In this document: positions 1 through 8,574 of the stretch, in pieces
Numbering within the stretch: the first letter of the stretch is position 1
How the letters are laid out: each line of letters begins with the position of its first letter
Source: Ferruginibacter sp.
GTDB lineage: Bacteria; Bacteroidota; Bacteroidia; Chitinophagales; Chitinophagaceae
Assembly: GCA_025352695.1 (NCBI GenBank)
Contig: JANXSK010000008.1
Location: 1 to 42,451, forward strand
Direction of reading: 5' to 3'
Length of the DNA stretch: 42,451 nucleotides
Program-made: the position numbers and the translations under genes
Notes under the pieces: generated by a model
Database searches by the model: none
Told to the model about the DNA's origin: nothing
What the model saw: only the letters and a program-made list of their open reading frames with translations

Positions 1-194
1 CCTATGCCAACACCTCCACCATTATAAATATTTGTTACATCAATTGGGTTCATCGAATCTGATTCAACAATAAGATTATTGAAATGAATATTCGATTGAT
101 CGGATGCTACAAGTCGAAATAATGATTCGCTTTTGTTGCAAGAAAAAACCAAGAATAAAAATACGGCAGAAGAAAAAAATTTTAGATATTTCAT
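1..194 (-). CDS. VCBS/ASPIC-UnbV (CRTAC1-like) lipoprotein, N-terminal part
   Basis: Only the first 64 codons are present; the gene runs off the left edge. It starts at the ATG at 194-192. The N-terminus is a lipoprotein signal (MKYLKFFSSAVFLFLVFSC) with the acylated Cys at residue 18. The following stretch, with IHFNNLIVESDSMN and then YNGGGVGI, matches the opening of Bacteroidota FG-GAP/VCBS-repeat proteins of the ASPIC-UnbV type, where a GGGVAIGD-like segment begins the first calcium-binding propeller repeat. Such proteins are predicted to be surface or periplasmic propellers of unknown substrate. It lies downstream of susD on the same strand but behind a strong terminator, so it may be a separate transcription unit. 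The family call rests on a short stretch only. Confidence 0.7.
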   Translation of the reverse strand, partial: MKYLKFFSSAVFLFLVFSCNKSESLFRLVASDQSNIHFNNLIVESDSMNPIDVTNIYNGGGVGI

Positions 195-236
195 TAATAA
201 GGCTTTGATACGTAAGATAAGAAAACAAGTAAAATT

Positions 237-270
237 AAAAAAGAGGCAGAGTAGTTAACTCTGCCTCTTT
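237..270 (-). terminator. Rho-independent terminator after susD
   Basis: A perfect 12-bp stem (AAAGAGGCAGAG at 240-251 with its complement at 259-270) closes a 7-base loop. Read on the minus strand the stem ends in a run of T followed by AATTTTA. It sits about 100 bases past the susD stop, so it ends the susC-susD transcript before the VCBS gene. Confidence 0.85.
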
Positions 271-366
271 AAAATTATGAATCAAAATTTGTTAGAAAGT
301 GACAATTAAAATTTTCCTTAAAATTGATTTTAACCATTTGTCATAATTAATTATTTTAATTTTAAA

Positions 367-2073
367 TTAATAGAGAGGATTTTGATCCAACTTATTACCA
401 TATTTCGCTGCAATATCTATAATACTTGCAGGAATTGGAAAGTACTCATTTTTACCTTTGGTAAATATTGCAGTTGCCTTATAAGTACGTTTCAACTTCT
501 CTTTAGCAAGATAAGCATTCAACGTTTCTGCCGCTATTCCCCAACGTACAAGGTCAAACCACCGAACACCTTCCATTGCCAATTCCAATCTTCTTTCAAA
601 ACGTACCGCTGTTCTTGCTTCATCCTGAGAAGCAAATGGTACAGTGTATGTATTAATTACATAATTTGCTGGTGCTCCTTGTACCCAACTAGCTGGATTT
701 TTAGCTCTTGCACGAACCTGGTTAATGTAGGCTTGTGCTGTTGGCAAAGAACCTACTTCAATCTCAGCTTCAGCAGCCATTAACAACACATCTGAATAAC
801 GAATCAGGTAGATGTCTTTTGCTGTAATATTTTTCCAGCCTGAAGAAGTAAGCGTAGTTTCATCCTTTTTAGAAAAAACGTGCTTTTTTGGACTGAAAGG
901 ACCTGCATAAGCTTGATCCCTTATCCAAGAATAACCTGGGTGAGGACCCCAATCCCAATAAGGAACACCTCTTCTGCCTACTGACCAATCTAATCTCGGA
1001 TCCAAAGGAGTAACAATGTCATTGGTATAAGGAACAGCATCTTTTAATCCCTGGTCATTTTTAAGATCCACATCGTTAAATGTTGTGAAAAGAGGTAACC
1101 CAGCAGCACTTGTTTTATAAGAGTTTACCAAATTCTGAGATGGTTGAAAAAAACCGCAGCAACCAAAATCGCCACCATATGGAAACGCCAGGCCCAATGA
1201 AGTTTCTCCGCTTTGATCAACAGTTCCAGACGCAGCCATAGAAATACCAAAACATTCTTCCCCGGTATTTTCGAAATTGGCATCAAAACATTTCCAATAA
1301 GCATCCTGTAAACCGTATATACTTCCGTTTGCTGTTTTACCACTTACTGTAATTATATCGTACAGAGCCTTGGCTTCTGTAAATTTCTTATCGTACATAT
1401 AAGTTTTAGCAAGGTAACAGGCAGCCGCCCATTTGTTTGCCTTTGCTTGTAAGTCTTGAGTTTCAGGTAAGTTATCATAAGCAAACTTAAAATCGGCCTC
1501 AATTTTTGGCCAAATATCCTCTGCATTGGTATATGCGGTTGTTGCTTCATCTATATAAGGAACCTTATTCCACATTTTTTTTGCTTCAAAGTGGTAATGT
1601 CCCCTTAAAAAACGTGCCTGCCCAAGTATATTTTTTTTGTCAGCTTCTGTCAAAACTACTTTAGGGTCATTCGCCTGTTTAATTACAGCATTAGCTCTTG
1701 CAACACCTTCATAAACAGCTAACCATTTATCATAAAAATAGGGGTTAGCGGGCTGTGATTTGTATTGCTCAACCTCTGTCATTTGCGGCTGATCATTGGC
1801 ATCAGTTCCTTTATAGGCATCATCGGCACAAACACCTGCAGTTGCCCAATTGGTGGCCGAAGGAGCCCAGGTACTAGTTACACCCTGACCATCTAATACA
1901 CCGTACACACCAACCAGTAATGCATCTAATCCCTTTTTGTTACTTATAAGATCAGAACTATACTGTCCATAGGGTTGTGCATCCAAAAAACTTTTTTTAC
2001 ATGCCTGTAGTATTAATGTGCCCGTTAATAGGGTACAACCTAACACCAACAAGCGAAATTTATTTTTTTTCAT
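367..2073 (-). CDS. SusD/RagB-family outer-membrane nutrient-binding lipoprotein
   Basis: The 568-residue protein is the surface lid that binds ligand and delivers it to its SusC partner. A lipoprotein signal ends at LILQAC (Cys25), followed by the KKSFLDAQPYGQ start usual in SusD proteins. TPR-like helices follow (for example AKANKWAAACYLAKTYMYDK, about 210-230). The C-terminal SusD hallmarks are clear: YLIRYSDVLLMAAEAEIE, an INQVRARA segment and RFERRLELAMEGVRWFDLVR. It begins 25 bases after the susC stop, so the two are co-transcribed. The sequence does not reveal the ligand. No glycoside hydrolase or sulfatase is adjacent, so a classical polysaccharide locus is not supported. Confidence 0.95.
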   Translation of the reverse strand: MKKNKFRLLVLGCTLLTGTLILQACKKSFLDAQPYGQYSSDLISNKKGLDALLVGVYGVLDGQGVTSTWAPSATNWATAGVCADDAYKGTDANDQPQMTEVEQYKSQPANPYFYDKWLAVYEGVARANAVIKQANDPKVVLTEADKKNILGQARFLRGHYHFEAKKMWNKVPYIDEATTAYTNAEDIWPKIEADFKFAYDNLPETQDLQAKANKWAAACYLAKTYMYDKKFTEAKALYDIITVSGKTANGSIYGLQDAYWKCFDANFENTGEECFGISMAASGTVDQSGETSLGLAFPYGGDFGCCGFFQPSQNLVNSYKTSAAGLPLFTTFNDVDLKNDQGLKDAVPYTNDIVTPLDPRLDWSVGRRGVPYWDWGPHPGYSWIRDQAYAGPFSPKKHVFSKKDETTLTSSGWKNITAKDIYLIRYSDVLLMAAEAEIEVGSLPTAQAYINQVRARAKNPASWVQGAPANYVINTYTVPFASQDEARTAVRFERRLELAMEGVRWFDLVRWGIAAETLNAYLAKEKLKRTYKATAIFTKGKNEYFPIPASIIDIAAKYGNKLDQNPLY

Positions 2074-2098
2074 ATTCGTAATGATTTAAATCTTTTAA

Positions 2099-5000
2099 TT
2101 AAAATGTAAGGTTTAAGCCGAATGTTACTATTCTTGGCGTTGGAAAGTTACCATAATCAACACCTAAGCTATTGGCATCAGACTTAGCTTGTCTGTAGTC
2201 TCCTTTTCCCACCTGCTGGGTCGTAATTTCCGGATCTAGCCCTGTATATTTTGTAATAGTGAAAAGGTTTTGAGCCTGGAGATAAAAGCGAAGTTTTTCA
2301 ATTCCAACTTTTTTAAGTAAAACTGCCGGCAAAGTATAACCAACTGAAAGATTCTTGAGCCTTAAATACCCACCTGGTTCAACATAATAACTCACAGGAG
2401 TTTGTCCACTAGCACCATCAGAACCATCCAGTACAGGTAATTTAGCATCCCTATGAGTAGGTGTCCAGCTATCATACAAAACTCTTTTATCCCTGTTTCC
2501 TTGAAAGGTATTGAAATCTGTCCAGTAGCGAACATAGTTTATTATCTGACCTCCATTTTTCCAGTAAATGAAAGTAGAGATATCAAAATTCTTATACGAT
2601 GCATTCAAGTTGATTCCCGCTGTAAAATTTGGATGAGGGCTACCCATAAAAGTTCTATCATCCGGAGTGATCAATCCATCTGGCTTACCACCTGGACCGC
2701 TAAGGTCTTTATATCTCCATTTACCGATACCTTTATCTGATTGTTTAGATGCATCCACTTCGGCCTGATTCTGGAAAAAGCCATCAATTATATAACCGAA
2801 AAAGCTTGACATTGGTCTGCCTGTAACTGAGCGATTGAAAGGATCAATCCTGGATCTGTTACCATCGAAGAATGGATCAGCAATGTTACCAACTTTGTTT
2901 CTATACAATGAAAAACTTAGTCCTGCATCAATTTTAAGCTCTCTTCCCAAAGTAGTACGGTAGTTAATACCCAAATCAATCCCCTTATTATTCATTTCGC
3001 CAATATTGGTTGGCTGACGGTCTACACTACCAAAAAGGATTGGATCTAATTGCTTATCATACAATAAATCAGTTGTTTTACGTGTATACACATCTAATAC
3101 TACATTCACCTTGTTATTAAACAGAGTTGCATCTATCCCAATGTTAGTGGTGGCAGACTGCTCCCATTTAACATTAGGATTACCAATTTTAAAAAGCCTC
3201 AAGCCTTGAGTAAAGCTTGTATTACTTCCATCTATCGGATAACCTGCATTGTTGTCAAACTTATAAGCGGTTACAAATCCAAAATCTCTGGTATTATCAT
3301 TTCCAAGAATACCGTAACCAACTCTAACTTTAAGATCGTTCAACCAGCTAATTTTATTGTGAAGAAAAGATTCTTCAGAAATACGCCACCCTGCACTAAT
3401 AGAACTAAAATTACCATACTTGTTATTTGGTCCAAAAACATTGGACGATCCATCTCTTCTGAAACTTCCACTTAACAAGTACTTATCTTGGTAATTGTAA
3501 TCAACCTTAGCAATTACTGGCGAAGCCTTTCTAAACCGGTATTCATAACTTGATCCAAAAGGGGTAGTACTTAAACCTGAACCAATTTGCCAAAAATTTC
3601 TGTCAAATGAAAAATAATTATTCGTATTGCCATAAACACCTCGTCCTCCTCCTTCTACCATTTCTGTTCCTACTAACGCACGTACATCATGTTTACCGAA
3701 CGCCTTATGAAAACTAACTGTATTATACCAGGTCATTTGATAATCATAGCTTTGGCCTTCGTTAAAATTACCAGGACCACCTCTTCCCTCTGCATTTTCG
3801 TAAGAAGGAGCACCAAAGGAATAATTACTTCTGGTTCCATAATCCATACCAATTACAGATTTAAAAGTAAAGTATTTTAAGAAATCAAACTCAGCATAAG
3901 CTGATCCAAGAATACCGATTTTTCTATCTTTATTATCTTTACCGCGGTAACCGGATGCATAAGGGTTTTCAGCATTACCTAAATTAGAGCCTCTTGTACC
4001 AGCAAAATTTCCTTTGATATCATAAACAGGTACGATGGGCTGCATACGATAAGACATTGAGATGGAATTACCTTCATCCTGGTTGTTATATCCACGATTA
4101 TCAATATAACTTAACTGGATATTTTCACCTATCCGAATCTTATTTTTAATTATAAAATTGGTGTTAGCTCTAACGCTGTATCTTTTATATCCCGTAAAAT
4201 TTATAATACCATCCTGGTTAAAATAATTAAATCCTAACAGATAATTACCGGTTTCACTGCCACCTGATACAGATAAATTATGACTTTGCATTGGTGCTGC
4301 TTTTGATATTGCATCCATCCAATCGGTACCGGTTTTATTAGCTTTCACTATTAAATAAGTACCAGCACCATTTACATCATTTAAATCTAATTTGTATTTT
4401 GATGGATCAGCAGAAGGATCGCCCGCCTGAACACCACTATTGGTACCTGCTAAAATATACTCAGGAATAACAGGAGTTGCAGTAGAAGTTTGGCCTCCAT
4501 TGTATTGGCCAAGATTAAAAGTTGTTGGGGGGGTTTGACCAGGTAATAGTGGAATTCCCTGTTGCAATTTCAACAAATATTGACCATATTCCGCTGTATT
4601 TAACAAGTCATACTTTTTAGTAAGTGATTGTACGCCATAATATGAATCATAATTTACCTTTGCTTTTCCTTTACCTTTTTTTGTAGTAACAATTATTACA
4701 CCATTGGCAGCAGCAGCTCCATAAGCGGCAGCAGATGAACCATCTTTTAACACCTGCAGTGATTCAATGTCATTGGGATTTAGATCTGTAATAGAACCAA
4801 CCCTTGCACCATCAACAACGTACAATGGTTCATTTTGGTTAAAAGTTGTAAAGCCCCTAATTCTGATAGATGCACCAGCACCTGGTACGCCGGATGTACC
4901 AACAGTAACACCTGCAGCTTTACCCTGAAGTAAACTTTCTACATTCGAACCTGGATTGGCTACCAGTTCTTTTGCATTTACAACAGTTACAGAACCGGTA

Positions 5001-5365
5001 ATGTCTTTTTTTCGCTGGGTAGAGTATCCAGTTACTACCACCTCATTTAATGAAGAAGTACTTTCTTTTAAAGAAACTTCAATGGTAGACTTACCGGCGA
5101 TATTTATTTCTTCTGTTCCAAAACCTACAGAAGAAACAACCAATGTGTTTTTACCAGAGGGTACAGAAATAGAGAACTGGCCATTGGCCGCAGTAGTAAC
5201 TGCAACTTTTGTTCCCTTAACAGTTACCGTTGCCAAATCTAAAGAACTGTTGTCTTTTGAATTGGTAATTTTACCCGTTATCGTTTTTTGTTGGCCATAA
5301 ACTTGAGAGGAGAAGAATATACAGCAAATTAATGCATATACTCCTAGGAGAATTTTTTTAAACAT
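2099..5365 (-). CDS. SusC/RagA-family TonB-linked outer-membrane transporter
   Basis: The 1088-residue protein is a TonB-dependent importer. A signal peptide ends near VYGQQ (residue 24). A carboxypeptidase-regulatory-like beta-sandwich follows (about 28-107), then the family signature LNEVVVTGYSTQRKKDITGS and the plug, with IRIRGF, PLYVVDGA, DIESLQVLKDGSSAAAYG and ANGVIIVTTKKG (to about residue 230). The rest is the 22-strand barrel, ending in PRIVTFGLNLTF with a terminal Phe as expected for BAM-assembled barrels. Length is normal for the family. It is the first gene of a two-gene unit with susD and has its own promoter-like sequence upstream. A run of seven C on the coding strand (4527-4533) lies at about residue 278. 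Confidence 0.96.
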   Translation of the reverse strand: MFKKILLGVYALICCIFFSSQVYGQQKTITGKITNSKDNSSLDLATVTVKGTKVAVTTAANGQFSISVPSGKNTLVVSSVGFGTEEINIAGKSTIEVSLKESTSSLNEVVVTGYSTQRKKDITGSVTVVNAKELVANPGSNVESLLQGKAAGVTVGTSGVPGAGASIRIRGFTTFNQNEPLYVVDGARVGSITDLNPNDIESLQVLKDGSSAAAYGAAAANGVIIVTTKKGKGKAKVNYDSYYGVQSLTKKYDLLNTAEYGQYLLKLQQGIPLLPGQTPPTTFNLGQYNGGQTSTATPVIPEYILAGTNSGVQAGDPSADPSKYKLDLNDVNGAGTYLIVKANKTGTDWMDAISKAAPMQSHNLSVSGGSETGNYLLGFNYFNQDGIINFTGYKRYSVRANTNFIIKNKIRIGENIQLSYIDNRGYNNQDEGNSISMSYRMQPIVPVYDIKGNFAGTRGSNLGNAENPYASGYRGKDNKDRKIGILGSAYAEFDFLKYFTFKSVIGMDYGTRSNYSFGAPSYENAEGRGGPGNFNEGQSYDYQMTWYNTVSFHKAFGKHDVRALVGTEMVEGGGRGVYGNTNNYFSFDRNFWQIGSGLSTTPFGSSYEYRFRKASPVIAKVDYNYQDKYLLSGSFRRDGSSNVFGPNNKYGNFSSISAGWRISEESFLHNKISWLNDLKVRVGYGILGNDNTRDFGFVTAYKFDNNAGYPIDGSNTSFTQGLRLFKIGNPNVKWEQSATTNIGIDATLFNNKVNVVLDVYTRKTTDLLYDKQLDPILFGSVDRQPTNIGEMNNKGIDLGINYRTTLGRELKIDAGLSFSLYRNKVGNIADPFFDGNRSRIDPFNRSVTGRPMSSFFGYIIDGFFQNQAEVDASKQSDKGIGKWRYKDLSGPGGKPDGLITPDDRTFMGSPHPNFTAGINLNASYKNFDISTFIYWKNGGQIINYVRYWTDFNTFQGNRDKRVLYDSWTPTHRDAKLPVLDGSDGASGQTPVSYYVEPGGYLRLKNLSVGYTLPAVLLKKVGIEKLRFYLQAQNLFTITKYTGLDPEITTQQVGKGDYRQAKSDANSLGVDYGNFPTPRIVTFGLNLTF

Positions 5366-5422
5366 ACAGCAGTTTGTTTCGTTAATAATATTGTAAAATT
5401 AATAATTTTTTATGAAATGAAA

Positions 5423-5454
5423 CAAATTTTAGTACTTTTTTTTGTTAGAACAAA
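5423..5454 (-). promoter_or_regulatory. Bacteroidota-type promoter for susC-susD
   Basis: On the minus strand TTTG (5454-5451) is followed after 19 bases by TAAAATTTG (5431-5423). This fits the -33/-7 pattern TTTG-N19..21-TAnnTTTG known from Bacteroidota, with one extra base in the -7 spacer. The start codon lies 57 bases further on. Confidence 0.5.
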
Positions 5455-5531
5455 CGATTGTGTAAAATAAGCGGGTCAACGTTAAAATCAGAAAGAATAA
5501 AAGCAATTTTTTTTAAATAAATTTAACAAAA

Positions 5532-5552
5532 AAGCTTTGAAGTTTAGAGCTT
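5532..5552 (-). terminator. Possible weak terminator after the haloperoxidase-like gene
   Basis: On the minus strand AAGCT and AGCTT arms around a 10-base interior form a short imperfect stem followed directly by a run of six or more T. It is placed between the haloperoxidase stop and the susC promoter. The stem is weak, so some read-through into susC is possible. Confidence 0.35.
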
Positions 5553-5588
5553 ACTTTTCAGCACAACTTTTATCCAATTTTAAATTAC

Positions 5589-6911
5589 CTACTTTTTTAA
5601 AATTTTATCAACTATAAGTGCGCCTAATTTGTTACCCTGAATTGCGCCTGCAACAATCCCTGTACGATAATGAATACCTCCATATAAACGACTAATGGAT
5701 GCCTCCACAGCCGCTTGCTGAAATGAATTAAAATGACGCTGCATACCTATATATCTAAGGTCGCTAGTATCAAGAAAAGCAAAATTATCCCCATACATAT
5801 TTGCTAACACTGTTGAAGCAGCGGCGGTAATGGTACTATGCCCACTAATGTATTCAGGAAAAGGTGGCGTTTGTAGAAACGATGACCAACTTTTGTCTAC
5901 CCATTCATTAATGACAGTTATTGGTCTAATCACATTACTCCTATATTTCTCATCCCAACAGGAAATAAACCCATCATATAAAGCGATGGCCGTAATTGCA
6001 TATCCCTTTGCTATTTGCACCGGATCAGCATTTGCCTGTCGGGCCGCAATAGCTGCAATACCCATCCAGTGGCCACCGGGTGTTATTTTTTTGTTTCCAA
6101 ACATCATGTGTCCGGAATGTTCAATTACAAATGGATTATCATCCCAATACTTTGCAATATTTTTTTGTTCGTCAGTTAAATTTTTATTAAGGGTGTACAC
6201 CTCAATTGCATTTTTATAAAATACACTATTGGTATCTTTACTAAATGCTGGAGGTCTTGGTGGTATAAACTGTGCAGCAGAGTCAAGCACCATTGGTTTC
6301 ATTGTATTCCAGCACCATTCTACACCATCTGAATAATCGGGTGGAGTTGGTCGCCACTTGCCCGGCTCATTAGTGCCAATATGTTTAGGTTTCCCTCGTG
6401 ATTGTAAATAGCCATCTGTTTTGGCTCTTGCCAAAATTACTTTACCAATTATTTCGCCAAAAGCTACAGAACGTTCGTAGGTTGAGTCGTCCAGATTTTC
6501 TTTAAAATTAGTATACACCGACGCTTCATAATTTTTTAAAGAATCAACCGAAAAAACTTTTATGTTTTTTACTACTGTAAAAAAAGCCTCTGTTGCAGCA
6601 AGTGTATAGTTGTACTTTTTGCTTTTTTCTGGTTGGGGCATTTTATCAAAACCGTTTAACTTTTCTGTTATGGAAGGCGTTCCTTCTTTGCTATATTTTA
6701 TTGCTTCGTATGAAGCCAGAGAGGAATACACATAAATTCTACTTGCAACAGGCGGAGTAAAGACATCATAGATGATAATCTGCGTTAGCAGGTCCTGATT
6801 TTGATGCAATATTTCAGCATCAGAAAGTGTAGGTAATTTCTTTTGCTGGCAACCGGTAACCAAAAGATAGAGGAAGAAAAAAGAACAGCTTTTTTGTAAT
6901 ACATTTTTCAT
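5589..6911 (-). CDS. Vanadium-dependent haloperoxidase / PAP2-family lipoprotein
   Basis: The 440-residue protein carries a lipoprotein signal (LLVTGC, Cys21), so it is predicted to be anchored in an envelope membrane facing the periplasm or surface. The C-terminal half has the vanadate/phosphate-binding signature shared by vanadium haloperoxidases and PAP2 phosphatases: KYRSNVIRP (Lys322, Arg329), EYISGHST (Ser356, Gly357, His358) and SRLYGGIH (Arg408, His414). The Asp that often follows the last His in PAP2 phosphatases is replaced (HYRTGI has Gly four residues on). Whether it oxidises halide or removes phosphate cannot be told from sequence. It lies directly upstream of susC-susD on the same strand and near a VCBS lipoprotein gene, which suggests it acts on the substrate of that locus. 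Confidence 0.88.
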   Translation of the reverse strand: MKNVLQKSCSFFFLYLLVTGCQQKKLPTLSDAEILHQNQDLLTQIIIYDVFTPPVASRIYVYSSLASYEAIKYSKEGTPSITEKLNGFDKMPQPEKSKKYNYTLAATEAFFTVVKNIKVFSVDSLKNYEASVYTNFKENLDDSTYERSVAFGEIIGKVILARAKTDGYLQSRGKPKHIGTNEPGKWRPTPPDYSDGVEWCWNTMKPMVLDSAAQFIPPRPPAFSKDTNSVFYKNAIEVYTLNKNLTDEQKNIAKYWDDNPFVIEHSGHMMFGNKKITPGGHWMGIAAIAARQANADPVQIAKGYAITAIALYDGFISCWDEKYRSNVIRPITVINEWVDKSWSSFLQTPPFPEYISGHSTITAAASTVLANMYGDNFAFLDTSDLRYIGMQRHFNSFQQAAVEASISRLYGGIHYRTGIVAGAIQGNKLGALIVDKILKK

Positions 6912-7389
6912 TTGTAACTTTTGTTTAGGACAAAATTTTAATTGTTGCAGCGTTTTATTTTTAATGATATTTTTTTATACAATAAAGAAAAGAATCTTCT
7001 TTCGAATTACTGGCACTTATTACAAATTACAGCGCAATTGAAAAATTACCAAGAACAATATCTGTTTTTCCATGCCCAAATATGTCGGGTATTTCCAAAA
7101 TTAACCATCTTTCTTATAAAATATCAGGTACATTTTAGGGTAGAAAATCTAAGTTACCTTTAATTTCAAAATACAAAAAACTTTCTTCCGGATGATTTTT
7201 GTGCTATGCAAAAATTGGTGTCTAATTCCAGTGGTCAATGCAATCAAAATCCCGAACCATCACTTTAAAAAACCAATCACAGAGGAAAAAACATTGTTGT
7301 TTAAAATGATGCTTTCCTATCATTCCTAAAAATATACACGGTATGATAAGGTTAAGTACAATCTGCCAATAATGATTTATTTTGCACCC
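6912..7389. other. Intergenic region between divergent haloperoxidase-like gene and purK
   Basis: About 480 bases of AT-rich DNA between two divergently transcribed genes. It must hold both promoters. One -7-like box on the minus strand (TAATTTTG, 7103-7096) lacks a matching TTTG at -33. Just before purK the sequence TTATTTTG ends five bases before the ATG. I see no supported gene, repeat or hairpin. Confidence 0.5.
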
Positions 7390-8526
7390 ATGAGTATAAA
7401 AAAAATTGGCATTTTAGGTGGTGGGCAATTAGGACGTATGCTATTGCAGGCAGCTGCAAATTACCCTGTTGAGACATTTGTGATGGAGAAGGATGCCCAT
7501 AGCCCTGCAGCCCATTTGTGTCATCATTTTACAAAAGGCGATATTACCAATTTTGATGACGTATATAATTTTGGAAAGCATCTAGATGCTATTACTATTG
7601 AAATAGAAAATGTAAATGACGAAGCATTAGAAAAACTGGAATTAGAAGGTATTAAAATTTATCCAACGCCAGCAGCTCTAAAAATTATTAAAAATAAAAT
7701 TTTACAGAAACAGTTTTATAAGGAAAACGAAATCCCAAGTAGTGCGTTTTTAATTACCCAAAATTTAGCTGAACTTAATAACCTGCAACATTTTTTACCG
7801 GCAGTACATAAACTTGCAATGGGTGGATATGATGGTCGTGGTGTACAGATTTTAAAAACAAAAGAGGATTTAGCAAAAGGATTTGATGCCCCTTCCATAT
7901 TGGAAAAAATGGTTGTTATTAAAAAAGAGATTGCTGTAATCATAGCAGTAAGTTCAGCAGGTGAACATGCTATGTATCCAGCTGTTGATATGGTTTTTGA
8001 TCAGCGGCTAAATTTATTGGAATACCAGTTAAGCCCCGCAGCAATACCGGAAAAGGTGTTATGGAAAATTGAGGCCATCGCTACCAAACTGGTTAAAAAT
8101 TTAAATAGTCCGGGTATTTTTGCGGTAGAGTTTTTTGTTGATAAAGATGACAATGTATTTGTAAATGAAACAGCCCCCCGTGTACACAATAGTGGTCATC
8201 ATACAATTGAAGGAAATTACTCATCGCAATTTGATATGTTATGGCGGGTTATGTTAGGTTATCCATTAGGTTGTACAGAAGCTATTTTACCAGCTGCAAT
8301 TGTAAACCTTTTAGGAGCAGAAGGATTTACCGGCAAAGCCTGTTATGAAGGCTTACAGGAAATAATGAAACTGGAAAATGTATTCATTCATATCTACGGA
8401 AAAAAAGAAACTAAACCCGGACGAAAAATGGGCCACATAACAATTTTAAGCAACGAAAAGCAGGAACTTATTCATCAGGCAAACAGGATAAAAAATACCT
8501 TGAAGGTTGTGGCCTACACCCCATAA
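7390..8526 (+). CDS. purK: N5-carboxyaminoimidazole ribonucleotide synthase
   Basis: PurK uses ATP and bicarbonate to carboxylate aminoimidazole ribonucleotide (AIR) in de novo purine synthesis; PurE then moves the carboxyl group. The protein opens with KKIGILGGGQLGRMLLQAA, the dinucleotide-like N-terminal fold, and has the ATP-grasp core with MGGYDGRGVQ and the metal-binding segment FVNETAPRVHNSGHHTIE. I chose the ATG at 7390 over the in-frame ATG at 7372 because the family starts right before the KIGILGGGQLG strand. That gives 378 residues, the usual length. Its partner purE lies almost 6 kb further on, beyond an efflux operon on the other strand. Confidence 0.96.
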   Translation: MSIKKIGILGGGQLGRMLLQAAANYPVETFVMEKDAHSPAAHLCHHFTKGDITNFDDVYNFGKHLDAITIEIENVNDEALEKLELEGIKIYPTPAALKIIKNKILQKQFYKENEIPSSAFLITQNLAELNNLQHFLPAVHKLAMGGYDGRGVQILKTKEDLAKGFDAPSILEKMVVIKKEIAVIIAVSSAGEHAMYPAVDMVFDQRLNLLEYQLSPAAIPEKVLWKIEAIATKLVKNLNSPGIFAVEFFVDKDDNVFVNETAPRVHNSGHHTIEGNYSSQFDMLWRVMLGYPLGCTEAILPAAIVNLLGAEGFTGKACYEGLQEIMKLENVFIHIYGKKETKPGRKMGHITILSNEKQELIHQANRIKNTLKVVAYTP

Positions 8527-8574
8527 AAAAGTAGTATTTAAAGTGAAATTTTGGAAAAAATTATTGATAGGGAA

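Noticed and set aside
6942..7163. A 73-codon open frame on the plus strand between the haloperoxidase-like gene and purK
   Set aside because: Composition is that of AT-rich intergenic DNA, no family is recognisable and there is no promoter or ribosome-binding signal.
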